From the NCBI RefSeq assembly GCF_026723865.1, contig NZ_CP113529.1:496001-560000 (forward strand): DNA of 64,000 bases, read 5' to 3'. The notes under the pieces are model-generated. The model ran no database searches and was not told the DNA's origin. It saw nothing but the letters and a program-made list of their open reading frames with translations. Of this stretch, positions 35,304 to 43,444 are shown in pieces. Positions within the stretch are counted from its first letter, which is position 1, and each line of letters starts with the position of its first letter. A program made the translations under genes and the position numbers. Source of the DNA: Mycobacterium sp. Aquia_216 (GTDB lineage Bacteria > Actinomycetota > Actinomycetes > Mycobacteriales > Mycobacteriaceae).

Positions 35304-35705
35304 TCAGTCTGATTGGACTAAGCCCGACTGTAGATCTTTTATTACCGAATCAAGTCGTTCTATAACCTCGGCGTTCAAACCCAGTGTCTCCAAAAGCTTC
35401 TCCCGCTCGGTGGCGAGGGCGCTGGTCGCCGCGGCGTTTGCATTCCGCAACGCCTCGTTGAGCCGCTGCTCCACCGTTTCGCTGCCCAGCCTCAGCAAGC
35501 CCGCTTCGATGTACACGTCAGCCAGCTTCTTGCTCCCATCCACTGTCACGCTGACGGTCTTGGTTTCGTCTGAGCCGCTGAAGAATGTGGTCTCCTGATA
35601 TCGGTAATCATCCAATGCTGACTGAAGCCGATCCGCCTGCCGCAATAGCGCCCCACCCGGATGCTCATCAGCTATCTGTGGTTGCTCTGGTTGGTGGTTC
35701 GCCAT
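35304..35705 (-). CDS. YbaB/EspL-like protein
   Basis: This 133-residue protein matches the YbaB/EbfC fold and in particular ESX-1 EspL. It has RLQSALDDYRYQETTF, then SDETKTVSVTVDGSKKLADVYIE, GLLRLGSETVEQRLNEALRNANAAA and a helical tail. In EspL the corresponding parts are RFQSALD, TVEVTINGH and LGAEAVAQRVNEALHNAQAAA (from memory). EspL stabilises ESX-1 Esp substrates in the cytosol. The ATG at 35705 follows an AAAGGAG site. It is the first gene of the EspL-, EspA- and EspC-like module on the minus strand. Confidence 0.78.
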   Translation of the reverse strand: MANHQPEQPQIADEHPGGALLRQADRLQSALDDYRYQETTFFSGSDETKTVSVTVDGSKKLADVYIEAGLLRLGSETVEQRLNEALRNANAAATSALATEREKLLETLGLNAEVIERLDSVIKDLQSGLVQSD

Positions 35706-36261
35706 CAGCTCGGACTCCTTTATCGGTAACGCGTTCTGGAGTGGTCGATTAGCCGACCGTGATCCGCTACCGAGCGTAACGCGACTCCGCACCCCGGTAT
35801 GACGCTTTTTGTGGGGCCCCCGTGCAGAGCACCGTGGCCCATCGGTGTTATCCCCGCCAGCATCAAGACGCATCGGGTCGGCCCCGCGCGACTGGCAGCG
35901 CCTCCTTGTTCGCGGCGTCACCCGCAGGGCCAACCGCATCGAATTGGTCAGCGCCGCGATGGTTTCCGGGCCATCAAGTACTGGTCTGCACCGATCAGGG
36001 CGGCGAGACCTACGGCGTCACCGCGAACACGCCGCATCAGGAGGTCAACGCCTACTAGGGAGTTACCGATGGCGCATTGCCAATACGAGGGCCTGGAAGA
36101 CGCCGCCTCCTTGATCATTGAACCTATTCCGACTCGGCGTCGTAGTCCGCATTGTGTGCATCGGTAGCCCCTATGAGTTGCGCACCCCAACAGCCCATGG
36201 ATGAATTGCCTTCAGCGACTTAGTTCCACGCTGCGCGGCAGTACGGAAAGGACGGTGGGCC
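35706..36261. other. Intergenic region upstream of the EspL-like gene
   Basis: About 550 bases without a gene I can support. Short plus-strand frames end at 36058 (FPGHQVLVCTDQGGETYGVTANTPHQ before its stop) and 36167 (from ATG 36069 with AGGGAG upstream), which look like decayed remnants. The region must hold the promoters of the divergent EspL-like and catalase-like genes, but no clear element was found. Confidence 0.4.
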
Positions 36262-37389
36262 ATGGAGCCCGCTGATCGCGATCGCGAGCCGGAGGACCGG
36301 CCCGCCGAAACACAGCCCAGTCGCTTCGGCGCACTGACCCGGCGCGGCGCACTGCTCGGGATGGGCGCGGTGGCCGGTGTGGCCGCCGTCGACATCGGTG
36401 GGTTTGCCTACGCGGGCGGGTGGCTGCGCCCCGACGCGCTGACCCCGCCGCGCTTCGCAGATCGGTTCGAACACGTCTTCGGCCGCCATGACGGGTTTCG
36501 GCGAAATCACGCCAAAGGGCTGAGCGCGACGGGATCGTTCGCGAGTACGGGGGCGGCCGCGGCTATCTGCCGGGCGGCGGTCTTCCAACCGGGAAACGTT
36601 GGGTTGGTCGGCCGATTTTCGCTGGGCGGTGGTCTGCCGGAACAGAGCGACAAGCCCGATACGGTCCGTGGCCTGGGATTGTTGTTCCAGCTGGCCAACG
36701 GGCAGCAGTGGCGCACCGCGATGGTCAATTTTCCGGTGTTCACCGATCGCACTCCGCAAGGCTTTTACGAGCGGTTGCTGGCGTCCAAACCCGTTGCCGC
36801 GACGGGCAAGCCCGATCCCCAGCAGATGGCCGCGTTTCTAGATCGGCACCCCGAGACAGTCGCGGCCATGAAAATCATCAAGCAGTCGCCGCCGAGCGCG
36901 GGGTTCGCGGACAGCACGTTTCACGGTCTGAATGCCTTTTACTTCACCAACGGCGCCGGGGCGACTGTCCCGGTGCGCTGGTCGGTGGTTCCGGAGCAAG
37001 CCGGCGGCCCGCCACTCCCACCGGCCTCGGTCGGCAAGGACTACTTATTCGACGACCTGATCCGTGCGGTAGCGCAGCGGCCGCTCACGTGGAAGCTCCT
37101 TCTCGCGATCGGTGAACCGGGCGATCCGACCAATGACGCCACCAAACCTTGGCCGCAATCGCGGCGGTCGATTGACGCCGGCACCATCACCATCACCGCG
37201 GTACAGACCGAGGAAGCCGGCAATGCACGCGACATCAACTTCGACCCGACCGTGCTACCCGACGGCATCACCGTGTCCGACGACCCGTTGCTGGCTGCAC
37301 GGTCAGCCGTGTACGCGCGCTCGTTCACCCGCCGTGCCGAGGAACCCAAGTCGCCCAGCGAGGTCAACGTCCGCCGGGTGCTCTCATGA
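36262..37389 (+). CDS. Catalase-family (SrpA-like) heme peroxidase with Tat-type signal
   Basis: This 375-residue protein has an N-terminal Tat-like signal (LTRRGALLGMGAVAGVAAVDIGG), so it is probably exported folded with heme. The catalase core is short. It keeps the distal histidine in FRRNHAKGLSATGSF, LGLLFQLANGQQWRTAMVNFPVFTDRTPQGFYERL, and the proximal tyrosine region in ARSAVYARSF. Monofunctional catalases are longer; this minimal type acts as an organic peroxidase. The downstream cytochrome b561 overlaps it as ATGA, a common pairing in which the cytochrome may supply electrons. Confidence 0.88.
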   Translation: MEPADRDREPEDRPAETQPSRFGALTRRGALLGMGAVAGVAAVDIGGFAYAGGWLRPDALTPPRFADRFEHVFGRHDGFRRNHAKGLSATGSFASTGAAAAICRAAVFQPGNVGLVGRFSLGGGLPEQSDKPDTVRGLGLLFQLANGQQWRTAMVNFPVFTDRTPQGFYERLLASKPVAATGKPDPQQMAAFLDRHPETVAAMKIIKQSPPSAGFADSTFHGLNAFYFTNGAGATVPVRWSVVPEQAGGPPLPPASVGKDYLFDDLIRAVAQRPLTWKLLLAIGEPGDPTNDATKPWPQSRRSIDAGTITITAVQTEEAGNARDINFDPTVLPDGITVSDDPLLAARSAVYARSFTRRAEEPKSPSEVNVRRVLS

Positions 37390-37985
37390 CCGACGCGAAG
37401 GTCGAAACAGCGGGCACATCAGCGCGTTTCACGATCCTTTCCCGGATCCTGCACTGGACGATGGCGCCGATGGTCGTCGTGCAACTGCTCATTGGCGTGA
37501 CCATGATCGCTTCGCTGAGCTATTACCCGCTGCTGTTGGCCATCCACCGGCCAATGGGTGTGTTAATCCTGATTTTCGCCGTGGTGCGGCTGGCGAATCG
37601 GCTCACCCACCGGCCGCCAGCGTTTTTGGCCACGATGAGCCGCGCCGAGCGGCGCATCGCGACTTGGTCGGAATACGCGCTCTATGCCTTGCTTCTGGTC
37701 CAGCCCGTGATCGGATGGGCCACGCTGTCGGCCGCCGGACTTTCGCTGACCCTGGTGGGGCCGGTCCGGTTACCCGGTATCGCACCGCGCAACCTCGATC
37801 TGTATGCGGTGCTACGAGAGTGCCACGGAGTTTTCGCCTTCCTGCTCTTCGCGGCATTCACCGCCCACATGTGCGCCGTCTTGTTTCACACGCTCGTGCT
37901 GCGGGACAAACTCATCGATCGAATGGCGCTGTGGCCCAGTAAGTCCGGTGCTGCGCACCAAGGTGATACACAGGTCGGTTCCTAG
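37386..37985 (+). CDS. Cytochrome b561 family membrane protein
   Basis: This 199-residue protein has four hydrophobic helices with heme-ligand histidines in ILHWTMAP, LLAIHRPMGVL, RECHGVFAF and FTAHMCAVLFH. The layout is of the prokaryotic b561 family, two b hemes in the membrane. It starts inside the stop of the SrpA-like gene (ATGA), and the pair presumably moves electrons between the quinone pool and the exported peroxidase. Confidence 0.92.
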   Translation: MTDAKVETAGTSARFTILSRILHWTMAPMVVVQLLIGVTMIASLSYYPLLLAIHRPMGVLILIFAVVRLANRLTHRPPAFLATMSRAERRIATWSEYALYALLLVQPVIGWATLSAAGLSLTLVGPVRLPGIAPRNLDLYAVLRECHGVFAFLLFAAFTAHMCAVLFHTLVLRDKLIDRMALWPSKSGAAHQGDTQVGS

Positions 37986-38093
37986 TGGATCTTGCGGTGA
38001 CCGGAACGTGTTGCCTCCCAAATCAAGTCGCGTACCCATCCTGGTAGCAACGGGGTTACCCACCACGGCCGAGCTGGAGCTATCGTCGGGCGT

Positions 38094-38924
38094 ATGCCCG
38101 ATCCGCAGTCGTTGGCGACGTTTCTTCGGACCCGCCGCGATTTGCTGAAGCCCGCCGATGTCGGACTCGTCGAGGGCGAACGCCGGCGGGTGTCAGGCTT
38201 GCGCCGCGAGGAAGTCGCGATGCTCGCGGGAATCAGCTCCGAGTACTACCTGAGACTCGAGCAAGGTCGGGAGCGCCAACCATCCGACCAGGTGCTCGAA
38301 GGCTTGGCCAGTGCGCTACAGCTCAATGACGATGCGACCCACTACATGCGTAATCTGGCTCGCCCCGCGCCCCGTCGGCGACGGCGCGGCGCGGCGTCGG
38401 CTGAAAAATTCGATCCCGGATTGCAGACGCTGATCGACAATTGGCACCAGACCCCCGCGTACATACAGAACCGGCAGATGACCATCCTGGCCGCCAACGC
38501 GATGGCGTGCGCGCTGACGCCGTTCTTTGCCCCGGGCATCAACCACATGCGGTCGGTATTCCTGGAACCCGAACTGAACGCCTGGGTGCGTAATTGGGAA
38601 GAGGTCACTGCCATTCTGGTTTCTTCGCTGCGCTTCAACATCGCCGAAGAAAACTCCAATGATCCAGAACTGCAGTCGTTGATCGGCGAGCTCAGCATTG
38701 CCAGCCAACGGTTTCGGACCCTGTGGGCTCGCCAGGACGTCAAGCAGAAGACCACCGGGCCAGCCGTGTTCGACCACCCCCAGGTCGGCTTGCTTGAGTT
38801 GCGCTACCGCACCTTCGTGCTTCCCGAAACCAGGCAGGTACTCGTTACCTATTACGCCGCACCCGGCAGCACCGCCGAGGAGCGGCTGCGATTGCTCTCC
38901 ACGCTCACCGGCCCGCGGACCTAG
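38094..38924 (+). CDS. Helix-turn-helix regulator with MmyB-like ligand domain
   Basis: This 276-residue regulator has an N-terminal XRE-type helix-turn-helix (RRVSGLRREEVAMLAGISSEYYLRLEQGRERQPS). A C-terminal MmyB-like domain follows (WHQTPAYIQNRQMTILAANAMACAL, then RFNIAEENSNDPELQSLIGEL), which resembles PAS folds that bind small hydrophobic ligands. This family usually controls a neighbouring oxidoreductase; no such gene is present next to it, so the target is unclear. ATG 38094 agrees with the family N-terminus. Confidence 0.9.
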   Translation: MPDPQSLATFLRTRRDLLKPADVGLVEGERRRVSGLRREEVAMLAGISSEYYLRLEQGRERQPSDQVLEGLASALQLNDDATHYMRNLARPAPRRRRRGAASAEKFDPGLQTLIDNWHQTPAYIQNRQMTILAANAMACALTPFFAPGINHMRSVFLEPELNAWVRNWEEVTAILVSSLRFNIAEENSNDPELQSLIGELSIASQRFRTLWARQDVKQKTTGPAVFDHPQVGLLELRYRTFVLPETRQVLVTYYAAPGSTAEERLRLLSTLTGPRT

Positions 38925-39185
38925 GCCCTTGACTACCGCATGCGTACTGACCGCGCAGCTAGGGCGGGATCGATGGACATCGCCGCGGAACGCGCACCGA
39001 TCCACAAGGCGCAGCGGACTTTTCGCACGAGTACACGCCGACCGGCAGGTTCTCACCGTGACGCCGCAGCCGCGCCGGGGGAGGCGAACTCCATCCCGAC
39101 TTCGAGCCGCAACCGGGCGCAGCAATGCCCGCGGCACGGCGGCAGGGCCTGGTCAACCGACCGTGGGCGGCGGTAGCGTCTGAAC
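38925..39185. other. Intergenic region without a recognised gene
   Basis: Roughly 260 bases between the MmyB-type regulator and a truncated ABC permease. Several short frames are open but show no homology or coding pattern. Together with the remnant that follows it looks like decayed sequence. Confidence 0.4.
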
Positions 39186-39336
39186 ATGCTGTTCGCGGCC
39201 TTGCGCGACATGCAACGGCGAAGCCGACGGCTCGGCATCGCGGTGATAAGCACCGGACTGATCTTTGCGATGACGCTCGTCCTAACGGGGCGCGACCGGT
39301 ATCGGCGAGCTGATCGGGCAAGACGAGTTGGCTAGC
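39186..39336 (+). pseudogene. N-terminal remnant of an FtsX-type ABC transporter permease
   Basis: ATG 39186 opens MLFAALRDMQRRSRRLGIA followed by the hydrophobic ISTGLIFAMTLVLTG. This is the characteristic first 35 residues of a mycobacterial FtsX/MacB-like ABC permease (Rv0072-like, from memory). The frame then degenerates (RDRYRRADRARRVG) and stops at 39334-39336. A full gene would be about 350-400 codons. It therefore appears to be a truncated remnant, overlapping the 3' end of the convergent GntR gene. Confidence 0.6.
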
Positions 39337-40060
39337 GACTGAGCCGGCTGCTGACGGCGCTGTCGAAGGTGACGCGAACGGTGTCGGCGCGCAGCCACCG
39401 CTGCGTGATGGACACCGGCCGCAAGGTGGCTTCGTCGACGTTGAGACTTTCGATGTACCAACCCAGGCTGGACTGCGGCGCGTCAAGTTGGTCGGCGACT
39501 TCACCTTCGAATATGTCGGAGCTGGCGTGTACCCATGACCGCCGCGGGAACAGCCCCGCATTCGTGAGGACCTCGTGCAGCGAGTCATTGGCCCGCATCG
39601 CCAACGTGAGGTCGGGAACCAATGCGGCAGGCACCCATTCGATTCCCCACGCGGCGGGCAAATCGTTGACGAAGGACAGCCGCACCAGGCGATGGCACGG
39701 ATCCGAGGGGAGCAGTTGCAGTTTGGCGGCTATCTCCGCGGATGCCAGCCGCTGGGTACACGAGCGCACCACGCTTCGGGGAGACGCGCCGGCCGCACGC
39801 ACCGTGGCGCTCCACGAGGGGGCGCGTTCCGCATCGATCGGATAGTCGATGCGGTGACTGGCGAAACTGCCGGCGCCGCGCACCCGGCGTATCACGTTGC
39901 GCGCGGTGAGGTATTGCAGCGCCGCGCGCGCGGTCGAGCGGGCGACGGTGAACCGTTGGGCGACCTCGTTCTCGCTCGGAACCCGTTGCCCGTCGTCGAA
40001 GCCGCGAATCTCTTCTTCCAGGATTCGGGCGATCGAACGGTACTTCGGGTCGTGCACCAC
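39332..40060 (-). CDS. GntR/UTRA family regulator (PhnF-like)
   Basis: This 242-residue regulator has an N-terminal winged helix (YRSIARILEEEIRGFDDGQRVPSENEVAQRFTVARSTARAALQYL) and a C-terminal UTRA ligand domain ending in VSITQRWLRADTVRVTFDS. Adjacent GTG codons at 40060 and 40057 are the best starts, since upstream sequence in frame has no family match. It is divergent from a phosphonate-type gene cluster, and PhnF-class HutC regulators commonly control phosphonate genes, so it probably regulates that cluster. A perfect GTTGT/ACAAC dyad (40118-40131) in the shared intergenic region is a possible operator. Confidence 0.85.
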   Translation of the reverse strand: MVHDPKYRSIARILEEEIRGFDDGQRVPSENEVAQRFTVARSTARAALQYLTARNVIRRVRGAGSFASHRIDYPIDAERAPSWSATVRAAGASPRSVVRSCTQRLASAEIAAKLQLLPSDPCHRLVRLSFVNDLPAAWGIEWVPAALVPDLTLAMRANDSLHEVLTNAGLFPRRSWVHASSDIFEGEVADQLDAPQSSLGWYIESLNVDEATLRPVSITQRWLRADTVRVTFDSAVSSRLSR

Positions 40061-40117
40061 AGCGCAGCCTAACGCCGCCCGGAATCTCCCGGTTTGCCGG
40101 AGACCGACGATCGCAGA

Positions 40118-40131
40118 GTTGTTCGGACAAC
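40118..40131. promoter_or_regulatory. Candidate operator between the GntR gene and the phosphonate cluster
   Basis: GTTGT-TCGG-ACAAC has perfect 5-base arms and lies 58 bases upstream of the GntR start. It does not match the PhnF site of M. smegmatis as I remember it (TGGTATAGACCA), so the assignment is weak. Confidence 0.3.
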
Positions 40132-40239
40132 CGCGATGAGATCGGCTGTCAACGTTCACCTTTCGTACACCTTCGCGAAGCCGTCGCGCCAGGGCTCGGC
40201 CAGACCGTTTCAGCAACGCCGGTACCCGAGGAGACGGAC

Positions 40240-40932
40240 ATGATCAGATTGGCCTGCCTGGACATGGCGGGCACCACAGTGCTCGACGACGGCGCCGTCG
40301 CGGATGCGTTCGACGCGTCCCTGTCGGCGTCGGGAGTATCCACCGGCAGCACCGATTATCGGGCGGCCATCCGCTACGTCCACAAGACGATGGGACAGTC
40401 GAAGATCGAGGTATTCCGGTCGATCTTCGATGGCGATCCGCACCGCGCCGAAGCGGCAAACAGTGCGTTCGAAGCGGCCTACCTCGACGCCATCGAGAGC
40501 AACCGCGTGGCACCGATTCCGCACGCCGCGGAGACCATCGAAAAGCTCCGCGGATCGGGCTGCGCCGTCGTGCTCACCACGGGCTTTGCCCCGACCACTC
40601 GCGACCACATCATCGCCGCCCTGGGGTGGGGCGAGCTGATCACACTAGCGTTGTCACCCGCCGACGCTGGCCGCGGACGTCCGTACCCGGACATGGTCCT
40701 CACGGCTTTGCTACGCACCGGCACCGACGCCGTCGGCCAGATCGCCGTCGCCGGCGACACCACGAGCGACCTGACGGCAGGTACCCGGGCCGGTGCGGCG
40801 ATCGTTGCCGGCGTCCGGACCGGGGCACACAGTGACGCCGACTTCGCCACCGTGCCGCACACCCACGTGCTGGACTCGGTCGCCGACCTGGTCGCCTGCA
40901 TCGACACTCATGACCGGGCGGTGTCGCGATGA
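40240..40932 (+). CDS. PhnX-like HAD hydrolase (phosphonatase-like)
   Basis: This 230-residue HAD enzyme has the phosphonatase-type nucleophile motif CLDMAGTT (Asp8) in place of the usual D-x-D-x-T. The cap segment MGQSKIEVF places Lys55 at the spot of the Schiff-base lysine of phosphonoacetaldehyde hydrolase (MG-x-x-K). Later come TTGFAPTTRD, an Arg in GRGRPYPDMV where most HADs have Lys, and VAGDTTSDLTAG with the metal-binding Asp. It would cleave a C-P bond in phosphonoacetaldehyde or a close analogue. A GAGGAGA site precedes ATG 40240. The next gene overlaps as ATGA. Confidence 0.88.
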   Translation: MIRLACLDMAGTTVLDDGAVADAFDASLSASGVSTGSTDYRAAIRYVHKTMGQSKIEVFRSIFDGDPHRAEAANSAFEAAYLDAIESNRVAPIPHAAETIEKLRGSGCAVVLTTGFAPTTRDHIIAALGWGELITLALSPADAGRGRPYPDMVLTALLRTGTDAVGQIAVAGDTTSDLTAGTRAGAAIVAGVRTGAHSDADFATVPHTHVLDSVADLVACIDTHDRAVSR

Positions 40933-42365
40933 CCACGCCGAACACCGCCGGAGTGCGCGAGCGGCTCGACGATGCCCCGGTCAGCCGGTTTCACCTGAAA
41001 GCCGCCGTGACCGCCGGCATGGGATTCTTCACCGACTCCTACGACCTCAACGTCATCGGCACGGTGATCTTGTTGGTCAAACCCGAGTTTCATCTGTCGG
41101 CCGGCCAGGTCGGGGCGTTGACCAGCTCGACCCTGCTGGCGGTCGCGGTGGGCGCATTCCTGTTCGGGCGCCTCGGTGACCTGTTGGGCCGCCGGCGGGT
41201 GTACGGGCTGGAGGCGGTGCTGATGATCGTCGGTGCGCTCGCCTCGGCCTTCGCCCCGAACTTCATCAGCTTGCTCATCGCCCGCGTCGTCCTCGGCATC
41301 GGCATCGGCGGCGACTACCCGGCCTCCGGGGTGATCATGACCGAGTACGCCAACCGGCGAAATCGTGGTCGGCTGGTGGGATTGACCTTCCTGTTCTACG
41401 TCTTCGGACAGGTCGCCGCCTATGTCGTCGCGCTGATCATCGTCGGTCTGGGCACACCGCCGGGGCCGGCCTGGCGGCTGATCCTCGGCCTCGGGGCAAT
41501 CCCGTCGTTGCTGGTGCTGTGGAACCGCCGGCACATGCCGGAATCCCCGCGATGGACCCTCGCGTCCACCGGCGATGCCGAGCAAGCGGCGCGCGATCTC
41601 AGCGTTTTCTCCGGCCGCGTGGTGGAGGCGGCCGATACCGACCGGGCGCCTGAATCGGTGACCCTGTGGAAAGCGCTGCGCTCCCGGTCATTTCAGCTCA
41701 CGCTGCTGGGCACCGCCGGAAGCTGGTTGTTCTTCAACGTCGCCGTGTACGGGAACTCGGTGAGCCAGCCGCTGCTGATCAATAGCATTGCGCCCCATAC
41801 CAGCATCGTGATGAACATCGCGATCAACGCCGCACTGGTGGTGTGTTTCAGCCTGGTGGCCGCACTCGTGGGCCTGGCCCTGCTGGACCGTATCGGCCGT
41901 AAACCGCTGCAGATCTCCGGATTCAGTCTCTCGGCGTTGTCGATGGTGCTGATCGCCGCGATACCGGGCCTGACGTCGACGGTGACGCCGTTTGCCGTGG
42001 TCTTCGGATTGTCGCTGTTCGGCATCGCCGTAGGACCCAACTACACGACAATGCTGCTGGCCGCGGAATCCTACCCAACCTCGATCCGCAGTACGGCACA
42101 CGGGATTTCGGCTGGCACGGCCAAGGTTGGCGCCTTCCTCGGCGCCCTGATCACCCCGGTCGCCCTCGCCCACCTCGGCCTGCGGCCGACGGTGCTGATC
42201 GCCGGTGCGTGCTTTGTACTCGGCATCGTCGCGACGATGCTGCTCGCCGAGCCCAAGGGGACCAAGCTGGACGCCTTGGACCCCTTAGACACCGATGCCG
42301 CTGGGCGGAAACGGCGCGCGGGCAACCTCATCGCCCCGACGGGTTCTCAGCCGGTGTCGGCATGA
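40929..42365 (+). CDS. MFS transporter, sugar/phosphate-symporter type
   Basis: This 478-residue carrier has twelve hydrophobic segments. Family motifs are AGMGFFTDSYDLNVIG (like the phosphate:H+ symporter opening GFFTDAYD), GRLGDLLGRRRVYG and GIGGDYPASGVIMTEYANRRNRGR, followed in the second half by LDRIGRKPLQ. The ATG overlaps the end of the PhnX-like gene and its stop overlaps the next start. Its place in the cluster suggests it imports the phosphonate or exports a product; no PhnCDE ABC importer is present. Confidence 0.92.
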   Translation: MTTPNTAGVRERLDDAPVSRFHLKAAVTAGMGFFTDSYDLNVIGTVILLVKPEFHLSAGQVGALTSSTLLAVAVGAFLFGRLGDLLGRRRVYGLEAVLMIVGALASAFAPNFISLLIARVVLGIGIGGDYPASGVIMTEYANRRNRGRLVGLTFLFYVFGQVAAYVVALIIVGLGTPPGPAWRLILGLGAIPSLLVLWNRRHMPESPRWTLASTGDAEQAARDLSVFSGRVVEAADTDRAPESVTLWKALRSRSFQLTLLGTAGSWLFFNVAVYGNSVSQPLLINSIAPHTSIVMNIAINAALVVCFSLVAALVGLALLDRIGRKPLQISGFSLSALSMVLIAAIPGLTSTVTPFAVVFGLSLFGIAVGPNYTTMLLAAESYPTSIRSTAHGISAGTAKVGAFLGALITPVALAHLGLRPTVLIAGACFVLGIVATMLLAEPKGTKLDALDPLDTDAAGRKRRAGNLIAPTGSQPVSA

Positions 42366-43444
42366 CGGCAGTCAACAGCGCCGTCGCCGCACGGTATGCG
42401 CGTTGGGACGGGGTCGGACGGCCAATCACCGTGGTGACGACCAGTGCGGCGACCGACCCCGGTCCCGGCCGGGTGCTGGTCGCGATCGATCTGGCCACCA
42501 TCTGTGGAAGTGACCTGCACACCGTGCATGGACGCAGGGACGCCCCGCACCCGGGCATCCTCGGCCACGAACAGGTCGGCCATGTGGTGGCCATCGGTTC
42601 GGGCGCGCGTCCGCGGTATTCGACCGACGCCGAGGTGGCCATCGGCGACCGGGTCGTGTGGTCCATTACGGCGTCCTGCGGACGATGCCGCAATTGTGTG
42701 TGGGGCCTGGAACAGAAATGTCTGCATTTGAAGAAGTACGGTCACGAGGCGCTCGACAGCTCCTGGCCGCTCAACGGCGGCTTCGCCAGTCACTGCGTTT
42801 TGTTGCCGGGCACCACGATTGTCGAGGTACCCGACAGCGTGCCGGACACGGTCGCGGCACCCGCGTCGTGCGCCACCGCGACGGTCGCGGCCGTGCTCGA
42901 CGCCGCCGAACTCGATCGACACCGGGATCCCACGCGAATCCTCATCACCGGCGCGGGCATGTTGGGAGTCACCGCGGCCGCGATGGCCGATGCGCTCGGT
43001 GCTTGGGTGGCCGTGTGCGATCCCGACCCGGCCCGACAGGAAACGGCATATAGCTTCGGTGCCGACCTCGTTGTCGGTGACGGCGAGGACGTGCCCCCGG
43101 TCGACGTGGCGCTGGAATTGTCGGGCAGCCCGACGGCAGTCGAAGTGTGCATCGCCAGTCTGGATGTCGGCGGCCGGGCCGTTCTCGCGGGGTCCGTGGC
43201 CGCCAGTAAGCCCATATCGATCGACCCCGAGTATCTGGTTCGCAATCTCATGACAATCACCGGTGTGCATAACTACCGCCCCCTGCATCTTCGGGCGGCC
43301 ATCGATTTCCTGGCCGCTCACCATGACCGCTACCCCTTCGCCGAGCTGGTGGCGCCAGCGGCGGATCTGGATCACCTCGACGATGCGTTGCGCAGGGCAG
43401 CGACATCCCAATCGCTGCGCCAATCCGTTTGCCCCACATGGTGA
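42362..43444 (+). CDS. Zinc-binding alcohol dehydrogenase, phosphonate-associated (HpnZ-like)
   Basis: This 360-residue medium-chain dehydrogenase has a catalytic zinc site with Cys48 (ICGSDLHTVHG) and His69-Glu70 (GILGHEQVGHVV). The structural zinc loop has Cys106, Cys109, Cys112 and Cys120, and the NAD-binding fold is LITGAGMLGVTAAAMAD. The N-terminal half and context fit the 'phosphonate catabolism associated alcohol dehydrogenase' family (TIGR03366, from memory), whose members sit with PhnX-like hydrolases. It probably oxidises an alcohol or reduces an aldehyde in the pathway. Starts and stops overlap the flanking genes. Confidence 0.87.
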   Translation: MTAVNSAVAARYARWDGVGRPITVVTTSAATDPGPGRVLVAIDLATICGSDLHTVHGRRDAPHPGILGHEQVGHVVAIGSGARPRYSTDAEVAIGDRVVWSITASCGRCRNCVWGLEQKCLHLKKYGHEALDSSWPLNGGFASHCVLLPGTTIVEVPDSVPDTVAAPASCATATVAAVLDAAELDRHRDPTRILITGAGMLGVTAAAMADALGAWVAVCDPDPARQETAYSFGADLVVGDGEDVPPVDVALELSGSPTAVEVCIASLDVGGRAVLAGSVAASKPISIDPEYLVRNLMTITGVHNYRPLHLRAAIDFLAAHHDRYPFAELVAPAADLDHLDDALRRAATSQSLRQSVCPTW

